Positions 16,970-24,906 of a stretch of 40,091 nt of DNA are shown one piece after another; position 1 is the stretch's first letter, and each line of letters opens with the position of its first letter. The position numbers were made by a program, and so were the translations under genes. Source of the stretch: Azoarcus_F sp048158365 (lineage in GTDB: Bacteria; Pseudomonadota; Gammaproteobacteria; Burkholderiales; Rhodocyclaceae). The notes under the pieces were generated by a model. It searched no databases and was not told the DNA's origin. It saw nothing but the letters and a program-made list of their open reading frames with translations. The DNA lies in NCBI GenBank assembly GCA_048158365.1, contig JBLLNL010000016.1; one strand, written 5' to 3'.

Positions 16970-17940
16970 CTCGCCTCGGCGTGCTCGATGCCGTGCGCCA
17001 CGCGCTGCACTGCAAGCAGCGGCACCTCGCCGAGGGCCGTGATCACGAAACCATCGACCACGCGCTTGTAGATGTTGATCGCGCCGGTCGACAGCGGACC
17101 AAGTCCATCGCCGACGCGATCCGGATCGACCGGTTCGATGAAGACCGAGATTGCAGCCAGGCCGTCACTGAAAACCAGATGCAGGATGTCGCCCTGGTCC
17201 CTGCCCAGCGGGCGCTTGACCATGGACTTGAGCGTGTAACCCGAAACCGGCGCACCCAGCACCCAGTCGGCGTTTCCGGCAACGACCTCGCTGCCCTGAG
17301 CGTCGATCACCTGCCAGTCTCCATCCTTCGAATAACTCGGCTTGAGCATCCCGGCGTCGATGTCGCCGCCGATATTGATGTCCGTGAAAGTGAACTGCTC
17401 GATGATTTCACCGGCATGATCGGTCATGCGCGCCTTCAGCAGCAGTCCGCTCGACAGCTCGGCCCAAAGCATGTGACCGTGACGAAGGTCATCCCGCGGT
17501 GCGAGCAAGATCAACTGCGCGTCCATTCCGGCGACCCGGCCGACCTCTCCGAGGCTGACCCGGTAGCTTTCGACGATGCCGGCATAGGAGGCGGGAAGCC
17601 TCGCCGGGAAAGCCCTCTGGCTCCCGGATCGATCGATGATGATGGTCTTCTGGTCGGGCAGCACGCAACGGACCTCGCGATTGCTGCGGATGACCTCGCG
17701 CGGACTGCCGTCCAGGACCTCCAGCCGCTCGTGCTCACCGTTGGCGTCGACCATATGGACGATGCGCGATGTTTCGAAATTCCGACCGGACTGGTAGATG
17801 AAAGTGCCGCTGTAGTTCAGGCGCTGACCCGCGCTGGAGATGCGCCCAAGCCAGGAGATGGGATCTCCGTCTGGCACGGCCTGGGCGTGAACCGGCTGCA
17901 GCCATGCCAGACATGCCAGCATTACCGCAACAAACCTCAT
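16966..17940 (-). CDS. rseB: Sigma-E regulator RseB/MucB
   Basis: RseB is a periplasmic protein that binds the anti-sigma factor RseA and shields it from proteolysis until envelope damage releases it. The 324-aa product has a signal peptide (MRFVAVMLACLAWLQPVHA). An N-terminal LolA-like domain (DPISWLGRISSAGQRLNYSG and IVHMVD) and a C-terminal domain (VSGYTLKSM, DGLAAISVFIEP) follow. ATG 17940 overlaps the rseA stop as ATGA, which excludes the longer open frame reaching 18183. Confidence 0.92.
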   Translation of the reverse strand: MRFVAVMLACLAWLQPVHAQAVPDGDPISWLGRISSAGQRLNYSGTFIYQSGRNFETSRIVHMVDANGEHERLEVLDGSPREVIRSNREVRCVLPDQKTIIIDRSGSQRAFPARLPASYAGIVESYRVSLGEVGRVAGMDAQLILLAPRDDLRHGHMLWAELSSGLLLKARMTDHAGEIIEQFTFTDINIGGDIDAGMLKPSYSKDGDWQVIDAQGSEVVAGNADWVLGAPVSGYTLKSMVKRPLGRDQGDILHLVFSDGLAAISVFIEPVDPDRVGDGLGPLSTGAINIYKRVVDGFVITALGEVPLLAVQRVAHGIEHAEAR

Positions 17941-18491
17941 CGCCTGATGTCTCCGGCGATATCGGCCGACACCGTCCGGACGTACTGCAACGCCCCCGGG
18001 ATCGGACCGCCGCCGTTCATGGCCTGGTGAACGAATAGATACTTGCGATGCGGATCGGATTGATCGACGCCGGCCGGCACACTGGTCTGTAGCCCGACCG
18101 GTTCGACCGCCTGAAGGCGGGCCGACGCCGCCACCGTACCCACGCCACTGTCGACCTTCGGATACAGAGACATCGCCACCCATCCGACCGCGACGACACC
18201 CATCACCGATGCCGCGATCGACATCAGCGACGACTTCCGACCGCCACGCTCGCCCGCCTGCCGCTCGATCGCGGCCGGCGCCAGCAGCGTCGGCTCAGTC
18301 CGGATCTGCTCCATGACCCGTGCCGAAAGATCGACGCTGCCCGCGGATTCGCCGCGAATCGTGTCGCCGATCAGGCAATAAGCGCTCCATCGCTCGCGCA
18401 TCGCCGGGTCACGGCGGAGTGAATCAAAAACCGCTCCCGAGGACGAGTCGTCGAGATCACCATCGAGCAGTGCGGAGAGTTGGTCTTTCAT
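17937..18491 (-). CDS. rseA: Anti-sigma-E factor RseA/MucA
   Basis: RseA holds sigma-E at the inner membrane and is destroyed stepwise by regulated proteolysis on envelope stress. The 184-aa protein has an N-terminal cytoplasmic anti-sigma domain (MKDQLSALLDGDLDD, then RWSAYCLIGDTIRG), one transmembrane segment (about 99-117, MSIAASVMGVVAVGWVAMS) and a short periplasmic tail. It starts nine bases after the rpoE stop and ends in a four-base overlap with rseB, the standard rpoE-rseA-rseB order. Confidence 0.92.
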   Translation of the reverse strand: MKDQLSALLDGDLDDSSSGAVFDSLRRDPAMRERWSAYCLIGDTIRGESAGSVDLSARVMEQIRTEPTLLAPAAIERQAGERGGRKSSLMSIAASVMGVVAVGWVAMSLYPKVDSGVGTVAASARLQAVEPVGLQTSVPAGVDQSDPHRKYLFVHQAMNGGGPIPGALQYVRTVSADIAGDIRR

Positions 18492-18500
18492 GAGTAATAC

Positions 18501-19100
18501 CTACCAGCGTTTGTCGGGGGCCGTATCGAGCAACGGCCGCAGTCGTTCAGAAATTGCTTCCCTGGCCCGAAAAATACGGGATCGCACGGTTCCGATCGGA
18601 CAGTCCATGATGTTCGCGATTTCTTCGTAACTCAGTCCTTCGAGCTCTCGGAGCATGATCGCGGTCCGAAGTTCCTCTGGCAGAGCGGACATTGCATCTT
18701 CGACCGTTTCGCCGATTTGCCTGGTCATCATCAGACGTTCCGGCGTGTTGTTGTCACGCAGTTGCTCGCCCTCATCGAAGGTCTCGGCCTCGCTCGCGTC
18801 GAACCCGGTCGAAGTCGGCGCCCGGCGTCCCTGCGAAACGAGGTAGTTCTTGGCGGTATTGATCCCGATGCGATACAGCCATGTGTAAAAGGCGCTATCA
18901 CCCCGAAACGAACCCAGCGCCCGGTAGGCCTTGATGAATGCTTCCTGGGCGACATCCTCCACCTCCGCCGGGTCGCGGATCAGACGCGACAGAAGCCGAT
19001 GCAGCTTGCGCTGGTACTTGTTCACCAGCAAGCCGAAAGCTTCCTTGTCTCCGCGCTGCACGCGTTCGACCAGCAGTTGATCAGTCTCTCGATCGCTCAT
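18501..19100 (-). CDS. rpoE: RNA polymerase sigma-E factor (RpoE/AlgU)
   Basis: This is an extracytoplasmic-function sigma factor directing the envelope-stress response. The 199-aa protein shows sigma region 2 (DVAQEAFIKAYRALGSFRG and the -10-recognition stretch FYTWLYRIGINTAKNYL) and region 4 with a helix-turn-helix (LSYEEIANIMDCPIGTVRSR). It heads a co-directional run with rseA, rseB, rseC and mucD, and is divergent from nadB, as in E. coli. The start at 19100 has no strong Shine-Dalgarno. Confidence 0.96.
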   Translation of the reverse strand: MSDRETDQLLVERVQRGDKEAFGLLVNKYQRKLHRLLSRLIRDPAEVEDVAQEAFIKAYRALGSFRGDSAFYTWLYRIGINTAKNYLVSQGRRAPTSTGFDASEAETFDEGEQLRDNNTPERLMMTRQIGETVEDAMSALPEELRTAIMLRELEGLSYEEIANIMDCPIGTVRSRIFRAREAISERLRPLLDTAPDKRW

Positions 19101-19138
19101 GACCGGGTGGATTCTCTAGATTGGGCAAAAACCCTAGC

Positions 19139-19167
19139 AGTATAGCGACCCGGCATGAGGACGGCAA
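19139..19167 (-). promoter_or_regulatory. Sigma-70-type promoter for rpoE
   Basis: On the minus strand TTGCCG (19167-19162) and TATACT (19144-19139) are separated by 17 bases. Transcription should begin near 19132, giving a leader of about 32 bases. I saw no clear sigma-E element (GAACTT with TCTGA-like -10) in the 238-bp rpoE-nadB gap, so autoregulation is not evident. Confidence 0.6.
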
Positions 19168-19298
19168 AAGCGTTACTTATGCTCAAAGACAGGGCGGGCT
19201 TTGAATAGTTCAGCTGCCGTTGTGGTTTTCACGCCTGAAATCGCGAACTGCAGGTCGCTGGAATGGGGCGACGCACCCGCGATGGCGCGACGCCAGCG

Positions 19299-19307
19299 TG
19301 CTATTCT
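19299..19307 (+). promoter_or_regulatory. Possible extended -10 promoter for nadB
   Basis: TGC followed by TATTCT forms an extended -10 element with no recognisable -35. The start would be near 19314 and the leader about 25 bases. Only one element supports it, so it is tentative. Confidence 0.35.
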
Positions 19308-19338
19308 GCCCAACAACCTCAACTGAGAGATTGCGATC

Positions 19339-20937
19339 TTGATCAAATACTATGACGTTCTCGTCATCGGCAGCGGTACGGCCGGTCAATCGCTTGCCCT
19401 GAGGCTTGCGGACAAGCTCAGTATCGCGCTGGTCACCAAGCGCACGATGAGTGACAGCGCGAGTGCCTGGGCGCAGGGCGGCATCGCGGCCGTGCTGGAC
19501 TCGACCGACAGCATCGAGGCCCACATTCAGGACACCTTCACGGCCGGCGCCGGTTTGTGCGATCCGGCGGCGACCCGCTACGTGGTGGAACACGGCAAGG
19601 AGGCGATCGAGTGGCTGATCGAGCGCGGCGTGCCATTCACCCGTGAGGAAGCCTCCGCCGTCGGCTACCACCTGACCCGGGAGGGCGGTCACTCCCACCG
19701 ACGCATCATTCACGCCGCCGACGCGACCGGTGCTGCACTCCAGATGACATTGACCGAACAGGTCTGCGGACATCCGAACATCGACGTGTTCGAAAACCAT
19801 ATCGGGGTGGATCTGATCCTCGGCGACAAGATCGGCCGACCCGAGGAAGGCTGTGTAGGGGCTTACGTGCTCGACATCGAGAACGCGCAGGTGATCACGA
19901 TCAGCGCGCGCAGTACGGTGCTGGCGACCGGCGGCACAGGCAAGGTCTACCTCTACACGTCCAATCCGGACGTGGCGACCGGCGATGGCATCGCAATGGC
20001 GTGGCGGGCCGGATGCAGCGTCGCAAACATGGAGTTCATCCAGTTTCACCCGACCTGCCTCTATCATCCGCAGGCCAAGTCGTTTCTGATCACCGAGGCG
20101 GTCCGTGGCGAAGGCGGCATTCTGCGTCTGCCGGACGGGACCCGCTTCATGCCGGATCATGATCCGCGTGCCGAACTGGCGCCGCGCGACGTGGTGGCAC
20201 GCGCGATCGACTTCGAGATGAAGAGACTCGGCCTGGACTGCGTGTTCCTGGATATCAGCCACAAGCCGGCCGAGTGGCTCAAGGAACACTTTCCGAACAT
20301 CCATGCCCGCTGTCTCGAGATGGGCATCGACATCACGCAGGAGCCGATTCCAGTGGTGCCGGCGGCCCATTACACCTGTGGCGGCATCGTCACCGACCTG
20401 TCGGCCCGCACCGACGTCCCCGGACTTTACTGCGTCGGGGAGTCGGCATTCACCGGTCTGCACGGCGCCAACCGGCTCGCCAGCAATTCACTGCTCGAGT
20501 GCCTGGTATTCGGCGAGGCGGCGGCACGCGACATCGTGACACGGTCCGAAGGTCGGACGCACGACCTGCCCATCTGGGATGAGAGCCGGGTCACCGATGC
20601 CGACGAGGAGGTCGTCATCTCGCACAACTGGGCCGAACTGCGCAGGGCCATGTGGGACTATGTCGGCATCGTGCGCACGACCAAACGGCTGCAGCGCGCT
20701 CAACACCGGATCCGGCTGCTGCACCGGGAAATCCACGAGTTCTATTCGAACTTCCGGATCACCAATAACCTGATCGAACTGCGCAATCTGGTCATGACTG
20801 CCGATCTCATCGTGCGCTGCGCGCTGCGACGCAAGGAAAGCCGAGGCCTGCACTTCTCGCGGGATTACCCGGACATGCTGACCCAACCGAGGAACACGGT
20901 GTTGCGCCCGATCAGAGCCCGGCGCGATCGGCGCTGA
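19339..20937 (+). CDS. nadB: L-aspartate oxidase
   Basis: NadB is a flavoprotein that oxidises L-aspartate to iminoaspartate, the first step of de novo NAD synthesis. The 532-aa product has the N-terminal FAD-binding motif (VLVIGSGTAGQSLALRLA), the region SASAWAQGGIAAVL, the active-site region THEGGHS-like (REGGHSHRRIIHAAD), and HGANRLASNSLLECLVFG near the C-terminal third. The only sensible start is TTG 19339, with GAGAG about nine bases upstream. It is divergent from rpoE. Its last 26 bases overlap the 3' end of the opposing YgfX-like gene. Confidence 0.96.
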   Translation: MIKYYDVLVIGSGTAGQSLALRLADKLSIALVTKRTMSDSASAWAQGGIAAVLDSTDSIEAHIQDTFTAGAGLCDPAATRYVVEHGKEAIEWLIERGVPFTREEASAVGYHLTREGGHSHRRIIHAADATGAALQMTLTEQVCGHPNIDVFENHIGVDLILGDKIGRPEEGCVGAYVLDIENAQVITISARSTVLATGGTGKVYLYTSNPDVATGDGIAMAWRAGCSVANMEFIQFHPTCLYHPQAKSFLITEAVRGEGGILRLPDGTRFMPDHDPRAELAPRDVVARAIDFEMKRLGLDCVFLDISHKPAEWLKEHFPNIHARCLEMGIDITQEPIPVVPAAHYTCGGIVTDLSARTDVPGLYCVGESAFTGLHGANRLASNSLLECLVFGEAAARDIVTRSEGRTHDLPIWDESRVTDADEEVVISHNWAELRRAMWDYVGIVRTTKRLQRAQHRIRLLHREIHEFYSNFRITNNLIELRNLVMTADLIVRCALRRKESRGLHFSRDYPDMLTQPRNTVLRPIRARRDRR

Positions 20938-21373
20938 GCCCCACCCCGCTGCAATGACGCAGCCAGATCCTGAACTGCCGCCATTCGCCGGCCGTGCACT
21001 GGTCCGGCATCAGCATCAGCGCCCCCGAACGTCTTCTCCGGCGACCCCGATGATCGGCCGGGGTCTGCTCCCGCCAGTGAAGCCAGATCGCCCATCCGAA
21101 GTCGGTCGAACTCGGCAGCAGCCTGGCCTGTACGCGTCCATCATCGGCGGCGATGGCCACCGACCCGTCGCCCGCAAAGTCCAGGCTCGGCATGGCCTGC
21201 ACGCCATCACGCCAGACGGAAACCACACCGGCCACGGCGATGACCAACCCCATGCACGCCAATGCGGCGAGTGACAGAGGCAGTTGTGAAACCGAGATCG
21301 CCGCGACCAGATGGATCGCGGCGATCATGAACTGCCTGTGACGTGAGCGACCGGGTTTCAGGAACAACTGCAC
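20912..21373 (-). CDS. YgfX-like inner-membrane protein
   Basis: The product is a small protein of about 153 aa with two hydrophobic segments (AIHLVAAISVSQLPLSLAAL and ACMGLVIAVAGVVSVW) followed by a soluble domain. The layout FLKPGRSRHRQF, two helices, then MPSLDFAGDG, RVQARLLPSS, LMLMPD and FRIWLRH resembles YgfX (CptA) family proteins. These usually accompany sdhE, and several family members are linked to cell-division or cytoskeletal effects. The start is uncertain: GTG 21373 avoids fabF, while a longer GTG start at 21436 would overlap the fabF end by 38 bases. sdhE is not in the window. The last 26 bases lie opposite the nadB end. Confidence 0.6.
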   Translation of the reverse strand: MQLFLKPGRSRHRQFMIAAIHLVAAISVSQLPLSLAALACMGLVIAVAGVVSVWRDGVQAMPSLDFAGDGSVAIAADDGRVQARLLPSSTDFGWAIWLHWREQTPADHRGRRRRRSGALMLMPDQCTAGEWRQFRIWLRHCSGVGLSADRAGL

Positions 21374-21398
21374 CGCAGGCTCGACGATCGGGCCAATG

Positions 21399-22634
21399 TC
21401 AGACGCGCTTGAACACCAGCGTGCCGTTGGTTCCACCGAAGCCGAAATTGTTCTTCAGCGCAAAATCGATCTTCATGTCCCGCGCCACGTTGGCGCAGTA
21501 GTCCAGATCGCACTCCGGATCCTGTTCGAAGATGTTGATGGTCGGCGGCGAAATCTGGTGATGCACCGCGAGAACGGTGAACACCGACTCCAGGCCGCCC
21601 GCCCCACCGAGCAGATGCCCGGTCATCGACTTGGTCGAATTCACGACGAGCCTGCGGGCATCGTCGACGCCGAACGCGAGTTTGATCGCATCGGTTTCGT
21701 TCTTGTCGCCCAGCGGCGTGGACGTGCCATGCGCGTTCAGATACTGCACGTCGCCCGGGTTGATCCGGGCGTTTCTGAGTGCATTGACCATGCTGCGGCG
21801 CGGACCATCCGTGTCCGGCGCGGTCATGTGGAATGCATCACCGCTCATTCCGAAACCGACCAGTTCGGCGTAGATTTTCGCGCCGCGCCTGATCGCATGC
21901 TCGTATTCCTCGAGCACGAGAACCCCCGCACCCTCACCGAGCACGAAACCATCCCGGCCCTTGTCCCACGGGCGGCTGGCGGTCGCCGGGTCGTCATTGC
22001 GGGTCGACAAGGCCTTTGCCGAAGCGAAGCCTCCGATAGCAAGGTGCGTGACGGTAGACTCCGCGCCGCCGCAGACCATGATATCCGCGTCACCGTACTC
22101 GATCAGCCTGGCGCTGGTGCCAATCGCGTGAAGCCCGGTGGTACAGGCGGTCACGACAGCGAGGTTGGGCCCCTTCAACCCGTACATGATCGACAGGTTG
22201 CCCGAGATCATGTTGATGATCGTACTCGGAATGAAGAAGGGCGATATCTTGCGAGGACCCGCGCGCAGATAATCGTCGTGCGTGTCCTCGATCATTGGCA
22301 GGCCGCCGATGCCCGAGCCGATGTTCACGCCGATGCGCTCGGCGTTGTCGGCGGTCACCTCGATTCCTGAATCCTTGATCGCCTGAATGCCCGCAGCCAG
22401 GCCGTAGTGGATAAAGACATCCATCCTGCGGGCTTCCTTGGGTGACAGGTAGGCCCCTACGTCGAAGCCCTTGACCTCACCCGCGATCCGCACCGGGAAG
22501 GCGGACGCGTCGAAGCGGGTGATTTCAGTGATGCCGGAACGGCCATTGACGATGTTGTCCCAGGCTTCCGGAATGGTGTTCCCGACCGGCGAGATGGCCC
22601 CCAGACCGGTGATGACGACTCTGCGACGGGTCAA
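21399..22634 (-). CDS. fabF: Beta-ketoacyl-ACP synthase II
   Basis: FabF elongates acyl-ACP by decarboxylative condensation with malonyl-ACP and is needed for chain length and cis-vaccenate formation. The 411-aa thiolase-fold protein has the active-site Cys164 in VVTACTTGLHA, the two catalytic His residues in LNAHGTSTPLGD and STKSMTGHLLGG, and the C-terminal NNFGFGGTNG. The initiation codon is TTG 22634 with GGAG six bases upstream. It follows acpP by 22 bases, the common acpP-fabF order. Confidence 0.97.
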   Translation of the reverse strand: MTRRRVVITGLGAISPVGNTIPEAWDNIVNGRSGITEITRFDASAFPVRIAGEVKGFDVGAYLSPKEARRMDVFIHYGLAAGIQAIKDSGIEVTADNAERIGVNIGSGIGGLPMIEDTHDDYLRAGPRKISPFFIPSTIINMISGNLSIMYGLKGPNLAVVTACTTGLHAIGTSARLIEYGDADIMVCGGAESTVTHLAIGGFASAKALSTRNDDPATASRPWDKGRDGFVLGEGAGVLVLEEYEHAIRRGAKIYAELVGFGMSGDAFHMTAPDTDGPRRSMVNALRNARINPGDVQYLNAHGTSTPLGDKNETDAIKLAFGVDDARRLVVNSTKSMTGHLLGGAGGLESVFTVLAVHHQISPPTINIFEQDPECDLDYCANVARDMKIDFALKNNFGFGGTNGTLVFKRV

Positions 22635-22656
22635 TGTTCGCTCCGCTTGTTGTCGA

Positions 22657-22896
22657 TTACTTCTTCAGATGCGCGCTGACGTAGTCAATCGCCTGCTGAA
22701 CGGTGGTGATCTTCTCGGCTTCCTCGTCTGGGATCTCGCACTCGAACTCTTCTTCCAGTGCCATGACCAGTTCAACGGTGTCCAGCGAGTCGGCCCCCAG
22801 ATCATCGACGAAAGAAGACTCGTTCTTGATCTCCGACTCGTTCACGCCAAGCTGCTCAGCAACGATCTTCTTGACGCGCTGTTCGATGTTCTCCAT
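22657..22896 (-). CDS. acpP: Acyl carrier protein
   Basis: AcpP carries growing acyl chains on a 4'-phosphopantetheine arm for the Fab enzymes encoded around it and for PlsX. The 79-aa acidic protein has the attachment site Ser37 in GADSLDT and the usual four-helix pattern. The start at 22896 has a strong GAAGGAG seven bases upstream, matching a highly expressed protein. It is preceded by a 146-bp gap that contains its own likely promoter. Confidence 0.98.
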   Translation of the reverse strand: MENIEQRVKKIVAEQLGVNESEIKNESSFVDDLGADSLDTVELVMALEEEFECEIPDEEAEKITTVQQAIDYVSAHLKK

Positions 22897-22942
22897 GGAG
22901 AAACTCCTTCCCTGAAATTTAGATGTATGAAAAAGACGGCGT

Positions 22943-22951
22943 ATTCTACCA
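22943..22951 (-). promoter_or_regulatory. Extended -10 promoter for acpP-fabF
   Basis: On the minus strand TGG directly precedes TAGAAT, an extended -10. TTGCAA lies upstream at a spacing of 22, too long for a standard -35. Transcription would start near 22936, giving a leader of about 40 bases with the strong acpP ribosome site. Separate acpP promoters are common, since AcpP is needed in large amounts. Confidence 0.5.
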
Positions 22952-23043
22952 AAAACAACGCGAACCGCTATTGCAACAGGCTTACGAACCGGCTTTTCGG
23001 CGAACCCTGCCGCATCCGCGGCGCGAGCATGCCTTCAGTCCGA

Positions 23044-23793
23044 TCAGTTCATGTACATTCCGCCGTTCACATGCAGTGTCGTGCCGGTCACATAGGCCGC
23101 GGCCGGCGACGCCAGAAACGCGACTGCAGCCGCAATTTCCTCAGGCTTCCCGAGCCGTCCGAGCGCGATCTGCCCGAGCAGCGCATCCCGCGCGGCCTGC
23201 GGCAGCGCACGGGTCATGTCGGTATCGATGAAACCCGGTGCGACGCAATTGACCGTAATGTTGCGGCTGCCCAGCTCGCGTGCGAGCGCCCGGCTCATGC
23301 CCGCCACGCCCGACTTGGCCGCGGCGTAGTTGGCCTGACCCGGATTGCCGGCGCTCGCCACCACCGAGGTGATGTTGATGATCCGCCCACCGCGCGCCTT
23401 CATCATGCCGCGCATGACCAGTCTGGACATACGGAAAACCGCCTTCAGGTTGGTCTCGATCACCGCATCCCACTCGTCGTCCTTCATGCGCATCGCGAGG
23501 TTGTCACGGGTGATGCCGGCGTTGTTGACCAGTATCGCGACCGGTCCGAACGATTTCTCGACTTCACCGAGCAACGCGTCACAGGCCGCAGCGTCGGTCA
23601 CATCGAGCGCCTTGCCGACACCGGTCACGCCGGCCTCTGCAAGCACCCTGCCGATATCCTCGGCACCGCCGTCCGACGTCGCGGTACCGATCACGGTCGC
23701 ACCGAGGCGTCCGAGTTCGAGCGCCACGGCACGACCGATCCCGCGGGACGCGCCGGTTACCAGGGCGACCTGCCCTTCCAGGGAGAAACTCAT
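23044..23793 (-). CDS. fabG: 3-oxoacyl-[acyl-carrier-protein] reductase
   Basis: FabG reduces 3-ketoacyl-ACP to 3-hydroxyacyl-ACP with NADPH. The 249-aa short-chain dehydrogenase has the cofactor motif TGASRGIG (about 13-20), NNAGITRD, the catalytic Ser in NITSVVASAGN, and the Tyr/Lys pair in NYAAAKSG. ATG 23793 lies two bases after the fabD stop and has GAGGTGATC immediately upstream; GTG 23799, overlapping the stop, is the alternative. fabH-fabD-fabG-acpP-fabF is the standard cluster order. Confidence 0.97.
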   Translation of the reverse strand: MSFSLEGQVALVTGASRGIGRAVALELGRLGATVIGTATSDGGAEDIGRVLAEAGVTGVGKALDVTDAAACDALLGEVEKSFGPVAILVNNAGITRDNLAMRMKDDEWDAVIETNLKAVFRMSRLVMRGMMKARGGRIINITSVVASAGNPGQANYAAAKSGVAGMSRALARELGSRNITVNCVAPGFIDTDMTRALPQAARDALLGQIALGRLGKPEEIAAAVAFLASPAAAYVTGTTLHVNGGMYMN

Positions 23794-23795
23794 GA

Positions 23796-24725
23796 TCACC
23801 TCACTGCGGCAATGGATTGTTCAAGACTGTCGGCGTCATGGATGGAACCGGACTGCAGATCTCTGGCGATGCGCTTGTTCATGCCGGCGAGCACCTTGCC
23901 TGGGCCGCATTCGAAGATGTGCGACACGCCGCTTGCGGCGATCGCCTGAACCGACTCGATCCAGCGCACTGGGGAAAAGGCCTGACGCACCAGCGCATCA
24001 CGAATATCGTCCGGTGCCTCACAGATCCGGACATCGACGTTGTTCAGTACCGGTATCGCCGGCGTCGAGACCACGACGTCCGTCAGATGCGCCGCCAGGC
24101 GTTCGGCCGCCGGCCTCATCAACGCGCAGTGAAACGGCGCGCTGACCGGCAGCAGCATGGCGCGCTTGGCCCCGCGGCCCTTGGCCACTTCGATCGCGCG
24201 CTCCACCGCCGCCTTCGCTCCGGCGATCACGATCTGCCCCGGTGCGTTCAGGTTCGCCGCCTCGACGACCTGACCCTGGGCCGCCTCGGCACATACTTCA
24301 CGCGCGGCGTCCGCTTCCAGCCCGAGCAGCGCCGCCATCGCGCCCTCGCCGGCCGGCACCGCCTCCTGCATCGCCTGCGCGCGGAATCGCACCAGCGGCA
24401 CCGCATCGGCGAACTGCATCGCGCCGGCCGCCACCAGCGCGGAGTATTCGCCCAGACTGTGACCCGCCACGATCGCGGGCTTCGCGCCGCCGGCGGCGAG
24501 CCACGCCCGATAGACCGCCACGCCGGCGGTCAGCATCAGCGGCTGGGTATTGACCGTCAGCGCCAGCCGCTCGGCCGGCCCCTCGTTCACCATCTGCCAC
24601 AGGTCCTCACCCAGCGCATCGGAGGCCTCGGCAAAGGTGTCGCGAATGACCGCGCTGTCACCATAGGCACTCATCATGCCGACCGCTTGGGATCCCTGTC
24701 CGGGGAATACCAGTGAAAAAGACAT
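23796..24725 (-). CDS. fabD: Malonyl-CoA:ACP transacylase
   Basis: FabD loads malonyl groups from malonyl-CoA onto ACP. The 309-aa protein begins with MSFSLVFPGQGSQAVGM and has the nucleophile Ser90 in the elbow GHSLGEYSAL and the catalytic His in VSAPFHCALM. The ATG at 24725 has GGAA eight bases upstream; a TTG six bases earlier is less likely. A 181-bp gap separates it from fabH, unusually long for this cluster. Confidence 0.96.
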   Translation of the reverse strand: MSFSLVFPGQGSQAVGMMSAYGDSAVIRDTFAEASDALGEDLWQMVNEGPAERLALTVNTQPLMLTAGVAVYRAWLAAGGAKPAIVAGHSLGEYSALVAAGAMQFADAVPLVRFRAQAMQEAVPAGEGAMAALLGLEADAAREVCAEAAQGQVVEAANLNAPGQIVIAGAKAAVERAIEVAKGRGAKRAMLLPVSAPFHCALMRPAAERLAAHLTDVVVSTPAIPVLNNVDVRICEAPDDIRDALVRQAFSPVRWIESVQAIAASGVSHIFECGPGKVLAGMNKRIARDLQSGSIHDADSLEQSIAAVR

Positions 24726-24906
24726 CGTCAAGCTTCCATTCCAGTGTTTCAGTCAAAGGGCCGCGCCCATATCACCGAGTCGGGCGCAGGCGAGACATTC
24801 GCGTCGCTTCACATCCGCAACGTGCATCATCGCCCGCCCCGCCTTTGCATCCACCCGCGAAGATTTCAGCGGCCCACTCAAGAATCGAGCGCAACACGCA
24901 TGCCGT

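Noticed and set aside
17941..18183. N-terminal extension of rseB into rseA
   Set aside because: ATG 17940 gives a proper signal peptide and an ATGA overlap.
19210..20463. 417-aa minus-strand frame opposite nadB
   Set aside because: It overlaps nadB fully in antisense and shows no family features.
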